Shown: piece by piece, positions 1 to 8,632 of the stretch
Position numbering within the stretch: position 1 is the first letter of the stretch
Layout: every line of letters starts with the position of its first letter
DNA from: Actinomadura sp. 6K520
GTDB taxonomy: Bacteria; Actinomycetota; Actinomycetes; Streptosporangiales; Streptosporangiaceae
DNA length: 62,371 bases
Direction: 5' to 3'
NCBI RefSeq assembly: GCF_004349245.1
Contig: NZ_SMLC01000024.1
Coordinates: 1-62,371, forward strand
Made by a program: the position numbers and the translations under genes
Notes under the pieces: model-generated
What the model saw: the letters and a program-made list of their open reading frames with translations, nothing else
Database searches by the model: none
Told to the model about the DNA's origin: nothing

Positions 1-996
1 CCCGAGGCCCCGCCCGCGCCCGCGGCCGCGTCCCCGGTCGTACCGCCCGCGCCCGGACCCGTGAAGGCGCCCGCGGCCGAGGCGGAGCCGGCCGAGGCCG
101 CGGCCCGGCCGGTCCACGTCACGATCGTGCTGCCCTGCTACAACGAGCAGGACCACGTGGTCGACGAGGTCGAGCGCATCTGCGCGGCGATGGACGCGAG
201 CGGCAAGAGCTACGAGCTGCTGGCCGTCGACGACTGCTCGACCGACGCGACGCTCGCCCGGCTGGAGGAGGCCGCGCCCCGCTTCCCGAACATGCGGGTC
301 ATCGCGTTCCAGCACAACAGCGGCTCGGGCACCGTGCGCCGCATCGGCTCCCAGCAGGCCCGCGGGGACATCGTCGTGTGGACGGACGCCGACATGTCCT
401 ACCCCAACGAGCGGATCCCCGAGCTGGTGGACGTCCTGGACACCGACCCGTCCATCGACCAGGTCGTGGGGGCGCGCACCAGCGAGGAGGGCACGCACAA
501 GGCGCTGCGGGTGCCCGCCAAGTGGTTCATCCGCAAGGTCGCCGAGCGGCTCACCAACTCCAGGATCCCCGACCTGAACTCGGGGCTGCGCGCGTTCCGC
601 CGCGAGGTGTCGCTGCCGTACCTGCGGCTGCTGCCGCCCGGCTTCTCCTGCGTCACGACGATCACGATCGCGTTCCTGTCGAACCAGCACCCGGTCCACT
701 ACATGCCGATCGACTACGCCAAGCGGGCCGGGAAGTCCAAGTTCCACTTCACCAAGGACGCCTACCGCTACATCCTGCAGGTGCTGCGGATGGTGATGTA
801 CTTCAACCCGCTCAAGGTGCTGATGCCGCCCGCGCTGTGGCTGATCCTGATCGGGCTGGGCAAGGGCGTGTACGACATGATCGTGCACTTCGGGTACTTC
901 GCCAACAACACCATCATGATCTTCGTGACGGGGCTGATCATCGCGTCGCTGGCGCTGCTGGCCGACCTGATCGTCCGATCCCGGGGTGACGTGTAG
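1..996 (+). CDS. Family 2 glycosyltransferase, membrane-anchored (5' end outside window)
   Basis: Inverting GT2 enzyme of the polyprenyl-phosphate sugar transferase type (DPM1/DPG-like). It probably loads a sugar from a nucleotide donor onto a lipid carrier at the inner face of the membrane. Counting from the GTG at 61, the GT-A fold begins near residue 19 (VTIVLPCYNE), with DDCSTDAT and the donor/metal motif WTDADMSYP. Two hydrophobic helices end the protein (about residues 260-308). The frame stays open to base 1, and the GTG at 61 has no Shine-Dalgarno, so the gene probably starts upstream with an Ala/Pro-rich leader. A second glycosyltransferase follows within a few bases, suggesting one operon. 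The sugar and acceptor cannot be read from sequence. Confidence 0.85.
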   Translation, partial: PEAPPAPAAASPVVPPAPGPVKAPAAEAEPAEAAARPVHVTIVLPCYNEQDHVVDEVERICAAMDASGKSYELLAVDDCSTDATLARLEEAAPRFPNMRVIAFQHNSGSGTVRRIGSQQARGDIVVWTDADMSYPNERIPELVDVLDTDPSIDQVVGARTSEEGTHKALRVPAKWFIRKVAERLTNSRIPDLNSGLRAFRREVSLPYLRLLPPGFSCVTTITIAFLSNQHPVHYMPIDYAKRAGKSKFHFTKDAYRYILQVLRMVMYFNPLKVLMPPALWLILIGLGKGVYDMIVHFGYFANNTIMIFVTGLIIASLALLADLIVRSRGDV

Positions 997-1000
997 GGGG

Positions 1001-2128
1001 ATGCGGACGTCCAGCGGCATGCCCGGCAACCTCAAGATCGCCATCGTCGGACCCGCGTTCCCGTACAAGGGCGGCGGCGCGCACCACACCACCGAGCTGG
1101 CGCACCGGCTGGCGGCGGCGGGCCACGACGTGGTCATCGAGTCGTGGCGCGCCCAGTACCCCGGGTTCCTCTATCCGGGGCGGCAGACGATCTCCGCTCC
1201 GGAGGGCGAGCCGTTCCCCGGGACCCGGCGGCGGCTCGACTGGCGCCGCCCGGACGGCTGGTGGGGCACCGGCCGCGCGCTCCGCCCGTACGACCTGGTG
1301 GTCCTGGCGGTGCTGAGCCCGGTTCAGGTGCCGTCCTACCTGGGAATCCTCGCGGGCCTGCGGCGCGGGGCGCGGACGGTGGCGCTGTGCCACAACGTCC
1401 TGCCGCACGAGCGCAAACCCTACGACGAACCGCTGATGAAACGCCTGCTGCGCAGGGTCGACGGCGTCCTCGTGCACTCCGAGAAGCAGGCCGGGCTCGC
1501 GCGGGGGCTCACCGCGCGTCCCGTCCGGGTCGCCGAGATGCCCGCGCACCTGCCGGTGGCCGCCGCGGCCGCGCCGGGCGACGTGGAAGTGCGGCGCCGG
1601 CTCCTGTTCTTCGGGATCGTGCGCCCGTACAAGGGGCTGGACGTCCTGCTCCACGCCCTCGCCAAGGGGCCCGGCGACGTGGGGCTGACCGTCGCGGGGG
1701 AGTTCTGGGGCGGGCTGGACGAGACGCGCGAGCTGATCCGCTCGCTGGATCTCACCGCGCGGGTCGAGCTGCGCCCGGGGTACGTGCCGGCCGCCGACGT
1801 CCCGGGGCTGTTCGCCGCCGCCGACGCGCTCGTCCTGCCGTACCGGACGGCCACGGCGTCGCAGAACGTGTGGATGGCCCACGAGCACGGCCTGCCGGTG
1901 ATCGCCACCGACGTCGGCGGTTTCGCCGGCCAGGTCCGCGACGGCGTGGACGGCCTGATCTGCGCACCCGGCGACGTCGCGTCCCTCGCCGACGCCATCG
2001 GCCGGTTCTACGCGCCGGGGGAGCCGGAGCGGCTGCGCTCGGGCGTCCGCCCGGTCGACCACGCCCCGGTGTGGGCCGCGTACCTCGGCACGCTCACCGG
2101 GGACGCGCTCACAGATGGGGCTCGATGA
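1001..2128 (+). CDS. GT4-family glycosyltransferase
   Basis: Retaining GT-B glycosyltransferase of family GT4. The N-terminal Rossmann half carries GPAFPYKGGGAHHTTEL, and the C-terminal half has the donor site around HEHGLPVIATDVGG. About 375 residues, the usual size. Three starts are possible: GTG 986, ATG 1001 and ATG 1019. I chose 1001 because a G-rich TAGGGGG lies directly before it, and 986 would overlap the preceding gene. It follows the GT2 gene with almost no gap, so the two are probably co-transcribed in glycan assembly. Its last 20 bases overlap the 3' end of the convergent thioredoxin gene. Substrate unknown. Confidence 0.85.
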   Translation: MRTSSGMPGNLKIAIVGPAFPYKGGGAHHTTELAHRLAAAGHDVVIESWRAQYPGFLYPGRQTISAPEGEPFPGTRRRLDWRRPDGWWGTGRALRPYDLVVLAVLSPVQVPSYLGILAGLRRGARTVALCHNVLPHERKPYDEPLMKRLLRRVDGVLVHSEKQAGLARGLTARPVRVAEMPAHLPVAAAAAPGDVEVRRRLLFFGIVRPYKGLDVLLHALAKGPGDVGLTVAGEFWGGLDETRELIRSLDLTARVELRPGYVPAADVPGLFAAADALVLPYRTATASQNVWMAHEHGLPVIATDVGGFAGQVRDGVDGLICAPGDVASLADAIGRFYAPGEPERLRSGVRPVDHAPVWAAYLGTLTGDALTDGAR

Positions 2129-2432
2129 CCTTCAGCAGGGCGCGCTTGGGCTTGGCGCCCACGATCTGCTCGACGACCTCGCCGTTCTTGTAGAGCAGCA
2201 GCGTCGGCAGGCCCATCACGCCGTACTTGTTCGGGGTCTCGGGGTTCGCGTCGTAGTCCAGCTTCGCGATCTTGAGCTTGCCGTCCTGCTCCGCGGCGAT
2301 CTGGTCGAGGACGGGGGCGACCATCCGGCAGGGGCCGCACCAGTCGGCCCAGAAGTCGACGAGTACGGGGGTGTCGCTGCCGAGGACCTCGTCCGCGAAC
2401 GTCGCGTCGGTCACGGTGATCGGGGCGGTCAC
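2109..2432 (-). CDS. trxA: Thioredoxin
   Basis: Classical 107-residue cytosolic thioredoxin, a dithiol-disulfide reductant for ribonucleotide reductase, peroxiredoxins and other proteins. The active site WCGPC is at residues 31-35 (C32, C35). The cis-proline motif GLPTLLLY and the DYDANPETPNKYGV segment are present, with no signal peptide. Its ATG overlaps the stop of the upstream membrane-protein gene (ATGA), so the two are translationally coupled. The 3' end overlaps the convergent glycosyltransferase gene by 20 bp. The call is secure; whether this is the main or an accessory thioredoxin cannot be decided here. Confidence 0.95.
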   Translation of the reverse strand: MTAPITVTDATFADEVLGSDTPVLVDFWADWCGPCRMVAPVLDQIAAEQDGKLKIAKLDYDANPETPNKYGVMGLPTLLLYKNGEVVEQIVGAKPKRALLKVIEPHL

Positions 2433-3403
2433 GGTCCCTCCTTCGTAGGGTGCGTATCCCTCACAAGCTCCTTGGCCGGCGGTTCATTCCCCTGGGCCGG
2501 CGTCGTGCGCCCGAGCAGCAGCGCGACCCCGGCGACGATCAGGTCGGCGGCGGTCAGCAGCACCCGGGACGCGATCGCGACCACGACCGGCGCGCCCGCC
2601 GGCAGCGCCGGGGTCAGCACCACGGTCAGCGCGGCCTCCCGCGCCCCGATGCCGCCCGGCGCGATGAAGACGAGGAACCCGGCGACGAACGCCAGCGCGT
2701 ACGCGCCCGTCGCGAGGAACGGCAGGCCCTTGCCGTCGCCGGAGACGGCGTTGCACAGCAGCCAGGTGTGCACGCCGAACAGGATCCAGCCGAGGACCGT
2801 CCAGCCGATGGCCCGCAGCGTGACGGCCAGGCTCACCGGACGCTCCAGCGGCGGCCGCCGGATGACCCTGAGCATCACCCCCAGGGACCAGCTCACGATC
2901 CGCGGGTGGAGCAGGATCAGCAGGAGCGGCGCCAGCAGGAACAGGTACCAGTACTCCTCGCGCGCCGTCACCGACGTCAGCGGCAGCGTCACCGCCGCGA
3001 CGGCCAGCCCGCACGCCGTGGACGTCGCGACCGCCAGCATCGTCGACCCGAAGCTGCGCTCGGGCGGCACGTCGTGCTCCCGCGTCATCTCGATCTGCGT
3101 CACCAGCGCCCAGACCTTGCCCGGCACGTACTTGCCGAGCTGCGAGATCCCGGAGATCCGGAAGATGGCGCGCACGGGCAGCGGCGAGCCGAGGCCGCCG
3201 AGGAACTCCCGCCACCCCAGCATCCAGGCGAAGAGCCCGGCCAGCCCCGCGGCCAGCGCCGCGGCCAGCGCCACCCACGACATCTGCCGGAACGCGTGCA
3301 CCGCCTCGTCCCACTGGGAGGCCACGCTGTAGGCGCAGAACGCCAGCGCGAGCATCACCAGGAGGACCCGCAGCGCCCGCACGGCGACGACCTTCATCTT
3401 CAC
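2429..3403 (-). CDS. Lysylphosphatidylglycerol synthase-like transmembrane protein (flippase domain only)
   Basis: Polytopic membrane protein of about 324 residues matching the membrane half of MprF-type proteins (LPG_synthase_TM / UPF0104). It has many hydrophobic helices and the conserved GGIGAREA signature near residue 265. The soluble aminoacyl-transferase half of MprF is absent, so a lipid-translocating or glycolipid-transport role is more likely than lysinylation; this is inference. A second ATG lies two codons downstream. The stop overlaps the trxA start by 4 bp. It sits among glycosyltransferases, where such proteins often accompany envelope glycolipid pathways. Confidence 0.8.
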   Translation of the reverse strand: MKMKVVAVRALRVLLVMLALAFCAYSVASQWDEAVHAFRQMSWVALAAALAAGLAGLFAWMLGWREFLGGLGSPLPVRAIFRISGISQLGKYVPGKVWALVTQIEMTREHDVPPERSFGSTMLAVATSTACGLAVAAVTLPLTSVTAREEYWYLFLLAPLLLILLHPRIVSWSLGVMLRVIRRPPLERPVSLAVTLRAIGWTVLGWILFGVHTWLLCNAVSGDGKGLPFLATGAYALAFVAGFLVFIAPGGIGAREAALTVVLTPALPAGAPVVVAIASRVLLTAADLIVAGVALLLGRTTPAQGNEPPAKELVRDTHPTKEGP

Positions 3404-3462
3404 GCGCCCAGCGTAGGCGAACGTGGCGTCCCGGCCGCCCGCGCGGCCTACAGTTGAGGACG

Positions 3463-4167
3463 ATGAAGCTCTCGGATGTGGTCGCCTTCATGGGCCACCA
3501 GGTACACGTGTGCCGGTACCGCGAGGCGGGGACGCTCCTCGGCTGGATGGGGCGGGACCTGCGCGGCCGGCGCGTCCTCGACGTCGCCGGCGGCGACGGC
3601 TACTGGGCCGGCCGGGCCCGCCGGCGCGGCGCCGACGCCGTCTCGATCGACCTCGCCCGCGGCAAGATGGAGTACGGGCGGACGCTCGCCCACGCGCCCG
3701 CGCTGATCGAGTGCGACGCGCTGCGCCTGCCGTTCGCCGACGGCTCGTTCGACGCGGTCCTGTCGGTCTGCGCGATCGAGCACTTCGACGACGGCGGCAG
3801 GTCACTGGACGAGATGGCGCGAGTCCTCAAGCCCGGCGGTGAGATCTTCATGTCCGCCGACGTGCTGAGCCGCGCCGACACCTGGCCGAAGCTGCGCGAC
3901 GCGCACAAGGCCAGGTACCACGTCCAGCACACCTACACCCACGACAGCCTCCGCAAGCTGATGGACGAGCGCGGCCTCGACCTGGTCAAGCACAGCTACC
4001 AGTTCCGCACGGCCGCCACGGAACGCCTCTACCTGTCGCTTTCCACCTACGGCGGCAAGGTCGGCTTCAACGCGGCCGCCCCGCTGGCGCCGCTCGTCGC
4101 CCTCGCCGACCGCAAGGCCCCGAACGAGCGCGGCAGCATCGTTCTCATCCACGCGCGCAAAAGGTAG
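3463..4167 (+). CDS. Class I SAM-dependent methyltransferase
   Basis: Rossmann-fold methyltransferase of about 234 residues (Methyltransf_11 type). Motif I is VLDVAGGDGYWA (near residue 38), the acidic ribose-binding residue is in VSIDLARGK, and the post-I region reads LPFADGSFDAVLSVCAIEHFDD, followed by the LKPGGEIFMS loop. The ATG at 3463 was chosen over an in-frame TTG at 3454; GAGGA lies at 3456-3460, a short spacing. Acceptor unknown; neighbours suggest a glycan, glycolipid or small metabolite. Its final codons (Lys-Arg-stop) form the first bases of a triplicated hairpin repeat. Confidence 0.8.
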   Translation: MKLSDVVAFMGHQVHVCRYREAGTLLGWMGRDLRGRRVLDVAGGDGYWAGRARRRGADAVSIDLARGKMEYGRTLAHAPALIECDALRLPFADGSFDAVLSVCAIEHFDDGGRSLDEMARVLKPGGEIFMSADVLSRADTWPKLRDAHKARYHVQHTYTHDSLRKLMDERGLDLVKHSYQFRTAATERLYLSLSTYGGKVGFNAAAPLAPLVALADRKAPNERGSIVLIHARKR

Positions 4168-4283
4168 TTGCCGGGGGTGTGGGGGTTGTCCCCCACAGTG
4201 AAAGGTAGTTGCCGGGGGTGTGGGGGTTGTCCCCCACAGTGAAAGGTAGTTGCCGGGGGGTGCGGGGGGTGTCCCCCACAGTG
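4160..4283 (+). repeat. Three tandem 41-42 bp hairpin repeats
   Basis: Three head-to-tail units at 4160-4200, 4201-4241 and 4242-4283. The first two are identical over 41 bp; the third has small changes. Each starts with AAAGGTAG and carries a hairpin of the form TGTGGGGG-TTGT-CCCCCACA (8-bp stem, 4-nt loop). Unit 1 overlaps the methyltransferase stop codon, so the gene's 3' end has been copied with the hairpin. It probably acts as a reinforced transcription terminator or 3' mRNA barrier. Confidence 0.9.
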
Positions 4284-4330
4284 AGAGAGATGAGCGGTCG
4301 GGGCGCATTCCTCGCTGAAGTCATGAATGA

Positions 4331-4350
4331 GGTGCCCCGCGAGGGGCACC
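4331..4350. promoter_or_regulatory. Perfect inverted repeat before the glycosyltransferase gene
   Basis: GGTGCCCC-GCGA-GGGGCACC: an 8-bp perfect stem with a 4-nt loop, 60 bp upstream of the chosen GTG start of the next gene. It may be a second terminator isolating that gene from the repeats, or a leader hairpin. No T-tract follows. Confidence 0.5.
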
Positions 4351-4410
4351 GACGGGCGTAGGCTCGGACGGTAAAGGGTGATCTACGCCACCGCGGATGG
4401 GGGAGAGACC

Positions 4411-5568
4411 GTGGCGCCTCGGATTCTGCTCGACGCGACCGCCGTGCCGGCCGACCGCGGCGGGCTCGGAAGGTATGTGGACGGGCTGCTGTGCGCCCTG
4501 CACGCGCAGGGCGCCGACCTGGCGGTCGTCTGCCAGCGGGCGGATGAGAAACGCTACGGGGGCCTCGTCCCCGGGGTGCGCGTCGTCGCCGGCCCGGCGG
4601 GGCTGTCGCACCGCGCCACCCGTCTCGCCTGGGAGCAGTCGGGCCTCCCGCACGTCGCCGAGCGCGTCGGGGCTGACGTCATCCACCTGCCGACGTACAC
4701 GATGCCGGTGAGCGCGGTGCTGCCGACGGTGGTGACGATCCACGACGTGACGCTGTTCGCCGAGCCGGAGGCGCACGACCCGGTCCGCACCACCTACGTC
4801 AAGTCGGCGACCCGCACCGCCGCGCGCCGCGCCACCCGGCTGATCGCCCCGTCCATGGCGACGCGGGACGAGCTGGTCCGCGTCCTCGGCGCCGATCCCG
4901 CCGGCATCGACGTCGCCTACCACGGTGTCGACCAGCAGGTGTTCCACCGGCCGTCCGAGGCCGAGGTCAAGCAGGTCTCCGACCGGCTCGGCCTGCACGG
5001 CCACCCCTACGTCGCGTACCTGGGCGCGCTGGAGCCGCGCAAGAACGTCCCGAACCTGATCCGCGGCTGGGTGCGGGCCTGCGAGCACCGCCCGGACGCC
5101 CCGGCGCTCGTCCTCGCGGGCGGCGGGGGATGGGACGACGAGGTCGACGCCGCGCTCGCCACCGTCCCGCTGAACCTGCGCGTGCTGCGCCCCGGCTACC
5201 TGCCCTGGGCGTCGCTGCCCGGCTTCTTCGGCGGCGCGCTGGTCGTCGCCCTCCCCAGCCGCGGCGAGGGCTTCGGCCTCCCGGTCCTGGAGGCCATGTC
5301 CTGCGGCGCGCCCGTCCTCACCACCCGGCGCGGCCCCCTCCCCGAGGTGGGCGGCGACGCGGTCGCCTACACCGAGCCCGACCCGTCCGGCATCGGCGCG
5401 GCGCTAGACGAGCTGTTCGACGACCCGTCCCGCCGCTCCGCCCTCGCCGACGCCGCGCACGTCCGCGCGGGCCGGTTCTCCTGGGCGGCGTCCGCGAAGG
5501 CGCACCTGGCCTCCTACCAGCGCGCCGTCGACCAGCACCAGGCAACCAGAACCTCCACCACCCATTAG
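4411..5568 (+). CDS. GT4-family glycosyltransferase (mannosyltransferase-like)
   Basis: GT-B glycosyltransferase of about 385 residues. It has the glycine-rich N-terminal loop (GGLGRY), the YLGALEPRKN segment opening the C-terminal domain, and the hallmark EGFGLPVLEAMSCGAPV with both conserved glutamates. I chose GTG 4411 over GTG 4378 because GGGGGAGAG (4399-4407) stands just before it and the conserved VAPRILLDAT begins there. The next gene, 40 bp downstream, encodes a sugar-nucleotide pyrophosphorylase of GDP-mannose type, so a mannosyl donor is plausible but not proven. Confidence 0.87.
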   Translation: MAPRILLDATAVPADRGGLGRYVDGLLCALHAQGADLAVVCQRADEKRYGGLVPGVRVVAGPAGLSHRATRLAWEQSGLPHVAERVGADVIHLPTYTMPVSAVLPTVVTIHDVTLFAEPEAHDPVRTTYVKSATRTAARRATRLIAPSMATRDELVRVLGADPAGIDVAYHGVDQQVFHRPSEAEVKQVSDRLGLHGHPYVAYLGALEPRKNVPNLIRGWVRACEHRPDAPALVLAGGGGWDDEVDAALATVPLNLRVLRPGYLPWASLPGFFGGALVVALPSRGEGFGLPVLEAMSCGAPVLTTRRGPLPEVGGDAVAYTEPDPSGIGAALDELFDDPSRRSALADAAHVRAGRFSWAASAKAHLASYQRAVDQHQATRTSTTH

Positions 5569-5608
5569 GCTCGCTCGCACCACTACCACGGTGGAGGAAG
5601 GGAACCGA

Positions 5609-6676
5609 GTGGAAGCGATCCTCCTGGTCGGGGGGCAGGGCACGCGCCTGCGCCCGCTGACCATCTCCACCCCCAAGCCGCTGCTGCCGACGGCCGGGGT
5701 GGCGTTCCTCGCCCACCAGCTCGCGCGGGCGCACGCCGAGGGCGTCGAGCGCATCGTGTTCGCCACGTCCTACCGGGCGGAGATGTTCGAGGCGGCGTTC
5801 GGCACCCACGCGCACGGCGTCGACCTGGCCTATGTCAGCGAGGACGAGCCGCTCGGCACCGGCGGCGCCATCCGCAACGCCGCGCGGGCGCTCACCTCCG
5901 GCCCGGACGACCCGGTGCTGATCCTGAACGGCGACATCCTGTCCGGCCACGACGTGCGCGCCCAGGTCAAGATGCACGAGGCGGCCGGTGCCGCGGTGAC
6001 GCTGCACCTGACGGAGGTCGCCGACCCGTCCCGCTTCGGCTGCGTGCCCACCGACGACCAGGGCCGCGTCACCGCGTTCCTGGAGAAGACGCCGCATCCG
6101 GTGACGAACCAGATCAACGCGGGCTGCTACGTCTTCCGCCGCTCGGTCATCGACACGATCCCCGAGGACGAGGTCGTGTCCGTGGAGCGGGAGACGTTCC
6201 CGTCGCTCATCGCGTCCGGCGCCACGGTTATGGGGTACGTCGAGTCGGGTTACTGGCTGGACGTCGGCACGCCCGAGGCGTTCGTCCGCGGCTCTCGCGA
6301 CCTGGTCCTCGGGACGCTGGCCTCCCCGGCGATGCCCGGCGAGCCGGGCGAGCGCCTCACGCTCCCGGGCGCGCGCGTCGCCGCGGGCGCGGTCGTCCGC
6401 GGCGGCACGACCGTGGGCCGGGGCGCCGTGATCGAGCCCGGCGCCACCGTGATCGGCAGTGTCCTCCTGGACGACGCGTTCGTCGCCGAAGGAGCCACGG
6501 TCCGCGACTCGGTCCTGAGCCGGGGCGCCCGCGTGGGGCACGGCGCCGTCCTGGACGGCGTGGTCCTCGGCGACGGCGCCGTGATCGGCCCCGGCAACGA
6601 ACTGCGCGGCGGTCTCCGCGTGTGGCCGGGCATAGAACTCCCCCCGACCGCCGTCCGCTTCTCCGCCGACACCTGA
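5609..6676 (+). CDS. Sugar-1-phosphate nucleotidyltransferase (GDP-mannose pyrophosphorylase-like)
   Basis: Makes an activated sugar (probably GDP-mannose from mannose-1-phosphate and GTP). The N-terminal domain shows VGGQGTRLRPLT with STPKPLLP, the catalytic signature of the family, plus LNGDIL and GTGGAIRN. The C-terminal part (from about residue 250) is a run of left-handed beta-helix hexapeptides (GAVIEPGATV and similar). GTG 5609 was preferred because GGAGGAAGG (5593-5601) lies 7 nt upstream; GTG 5591 would read through that site. It is the positional equivalent of the mycobacterial manB/rmlA2 gene near fbiAB. Phosphomannomutase lies 15 kb downstream, completing the route. Nucleotide specificity is inferred. 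Confidence 0.87.
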   Translation: MEAILLVGGQGTRLRPLTISTPKPLLPTAGVAFLAHQLARAHAEGVERIVFATSYRAEMFEAAFGTHAHGVDLAYVSEDEPLGTGGAIRNAARALTSGPDDPVLILNGDILSGHDVRAQVKMHEAAGAAVTLHLTEVADPSRFGCVPTDDQGRVTAFLEKTPHPVTNQINAGCYVFRRSVIDTIPEDEVVSVERETFPSLIASGATVMGYVESGYWLDVGTPEAFVRGSRDLVLGTLASPAMPGEPGERLTLPGARVAAGAVVRGGTTVGRGAVIEPGATVIGSVLLDDAFVAEGATVRDSVLSRGARVGHGAVLDGVVLGDGAVIGPGNELRGGLRVWPGIELPPTAVRFSADT

Positions 6677-6684
6677 CCCTGCCG

Positions 6685-7578
6685 GTGACCACGGTCGGTG
6701 CGCGGGTCCGGGAGTGGCGGCCCGCTTGGGAACTCGATCTGCTCGGGACGCTTTCGCCGCATCGGCGGGGGGCGCGGGATCCGGCGTTCCGCGTCGAGCC
6801 GGACGGGGCCGTCTGGCGGGCCTCGTACACACCCGATGGGCCTGGGACGCTTCGGCTTCGGTGCGTGGGGGGCGTCGTCGAGGCCACGGCCTGGGGTGCG
6901 GGGGCCGAGTGGTTGCTGGACGGGGTGCCCGAGCTGCTGGGGGCGGCGGACGAGCCGGACGGGTTCGTCGCGCGGCATGACGTCGTCCGGGAGCAGTTGC
7001 GCAGGCGGCCGGGGCTGCGGATCGGGCGGACGCGGCGGGTGTTCGAGGCCCTCGTCCCGGCGGTGATGGAGCAGAAGGTCCTCGGGGCCGAGGCGTGGCG
7101 CGGGTGGGGGTACCTGCTGCGGAGGTTCGGGGAGCCCGCGCCCGGTGCGCCGCACATGCGGGTGCCTCCGCCGCCCGAGGTGTGGGTCCGGATCCCGTCG
7201 TGGGAGTGGCACCGGTCGGGACTGGAGGCCGTCCGGTCCCGGACGATCATGGGGGCCGCGCGGGTCGCGAAGCGGCTTGAGGAGGAGCCGAGCGAGCGGC
7301 GCCTGCGGTCGCTGCCGGGGGTCGGGGTGTGGACGGCCGCGGAGACCCGGCAGCGGGCGGTCGGTGATGCCGACGCCGTGTCCGTCGGCGACTACCACCT
7401 GCCCGGCATGGTCGGCTGGGCGCTGATCGGCCGCAAGGTCGACGACGCGGGGATGCTCGAACTGCTGGAGCCCTACGCCGGGCACCGGTACCGCGTCACC
7501 CGGCTGCTGGAGTCGTCCGGGCGGCGCCCGCCCCGGCGCGGGCCCCGGCTGCCCGTGCGGGACTACCGGGCCTTCTGA
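6685..7578 (+). CDS. DNA-3-methyladenine glycosylase family protein (HhH-GPD)
   Basis: Base-excision repair glycosylase of the AlkA/HhH-GPD superfamily, about 297 residues. The helix-hairpin-helix is LPGVGVWTAAE and the catalytic aspartate lies in VSVGDYHLPG, a spacing typical of the family; EALVPAVMEQKV is the usual upstream helix. The frame opens at GTG 6622, inside the preceding gene. GTG 6685, 9 bp after that gene's stop, is a more sensible start, though no clear ribosome site precedes it. It ends exactly where the convergent solute-binding protein gene ends. Its base specificity is not determined. Confidence 0.82.
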   Translation: MTTVGARVREWRPAWELDLLGTLSPHRRGARDPAFRVEPDGAVWRASYTPDGPGTLRLRCVGGVVEATAWGAGAEWLLDGVPELLGAADEPDGFVARHDVVREQLRRRPGLRIGRTRRVFEALVPAVMEQKVLGAEAWRGWGYLLRRFGEPAPGAPHMRVPPPPEVWVRIPSWEWHRSGLEAVRSRTIMGAARVAKRLEEEPSERRLRSLPGVGVWTAAETRQRAVGDADAVSVGDYHLPGMVGWALIGRKVDDAGMLELLEPYAGHRYRVTRLLESSGRRPPRRGPRLPVRDYRAF

Positions 7579-8610
7579 TCACGCTTCCCAGGACGTGCGG
7601 GCCTCGTCGATCTCCTCGGGGGTCGGCAGCCGGAGGGAGGGCGGCGGCTCCGCGGTGAAGCCGTGCTCGTCGGCGTACACGGCGGGCAGGGTGCCGTCGG
7701 GGGCGCGGAAGCCCGCCCGGTGCAGGATGTCGTGCGCGGGACGTGTCCCCAGCGCGGCCTTGAACGCCTCCGCCGCGTCCTGCCGGTCCCGGTCCGCGGT
7801 GGTCACGACGTAAGGGTGGTCGAGCAGCAGCGTGCCCTCGTCCGGCATGAGGCTCACGATCGGGTTGGGGCGGTGGGTGTCGTTGTAGGCCACGACCGCC
7901 TGCTCGGTGGTGACCGCCAGGGGGCGGGCGAAGCGTTCGGCGCCGATGAAGTCGGCGAGGACCGTCATCGAGTCGCCGGACGTTTCGTCCGGCCTGCCGG
8001 GGGCGTTCTCCCGGAGCGCCCCGGCGGCGTCGCCGGCCCTGCCCTCGGCGACCTGCTCGATGGCGATCATGGCGATCGTCCCGCTCATCCCGGCGGCCGG
8101 GTCGGCCGCGTGGCGGGCCAGGGGAATGCCTCCGGCCTTGTCCTTCAGCAGGAGCTCCCAGCCGAAGTCGACGTCGGCGTCGCGGAACTCCGCCTCGACC
8201 GGGCGGGGCGTCGCGAGCACCACCGGCGTCGCGGCCACCGGGATCCCCCCAGCGGGGACGGACGTGTTGCCTTTGTCCCGGGCCGTCTCCAGCCACAGCG
8301 ACGATTCCGGCACCCACGCGTCGGTCTTGGCGCGCAGGGTGGCGTCGCCCAGGTAGCCGGTGGGGGAGACGGGCTTGACCCGTGCGTCGACGCAGCGTCC
8401 CGCCACGCGGTGCTCCTCGACGTTGAAGCGGTCCGCCACGCCCTGGAGCGCGGGCGCGATCTCCGGCTGGGCCGCGATGGTGATCCGCAGCGCGGACCCG
8501 CCGCACGCCGCCGTCCCCGGGAGGAGGCCGAGCGCCCACGCCCCGCCGCCCGCGCCGGACAGGACCAGCGCCGCGGCGGCCCAGGCGGCCGGCCGCCTCC
8601 AGAGGTTCAC
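7579..8610 (-). CDS. Extracellular substrate-binding protein, orphan
   Basis: 343-residue secreted or membrane-tethered protein: Arg-rich start, hydrophobic segment (about residues 10-33), then a bacterial periplasmic-binding fold of the SBP_bac_11/molybdate-like class (ALRITIAAQPEIAPALQGVADRFN). Many actinobacterial relatives continue into a von Willebrand A domain; this one stops after the binding fold. No ABC permease or ATPase gene is adjacent, so the ligand and partner are unknown. It lies 22 bp downstream of the fbiC stop on the same strand sense, possibly read through from fbiC. Confidence 0.72.
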   Translation of the reverse strand: MNLWRRPAAWAAAALVLSGAGGGAWALGLLPGTAACGGSALRITIAAQPEIAPALQGVADRFNVEEHRVAGRCVDARVKPVSPTGYLGDATLRAKTDAWVPESSLWLETARDKGNTSVPAGGIPVAATPVVLATPRPVEAEFRDADVDFGWELLLKDKAGGIPLARHAADPAAGMSGTIAMIAIEQVAEGRAGDAAGALRENAPGRPDETSGDSMTVLADFIGAERFARPLAVTTEQAVVAYNDTHRPNPIVSLMPDEGTLLLDHPYVVTTADRDRQDAAEAFKAALGTRPAHDILHRAGFRAPDGTLPAVYADEHGFTAEPPPSLRLPTPEEIDEARTSWEA

Positions 8611-8632
8611 TCGTCAGTCATACCGCTGGGGA

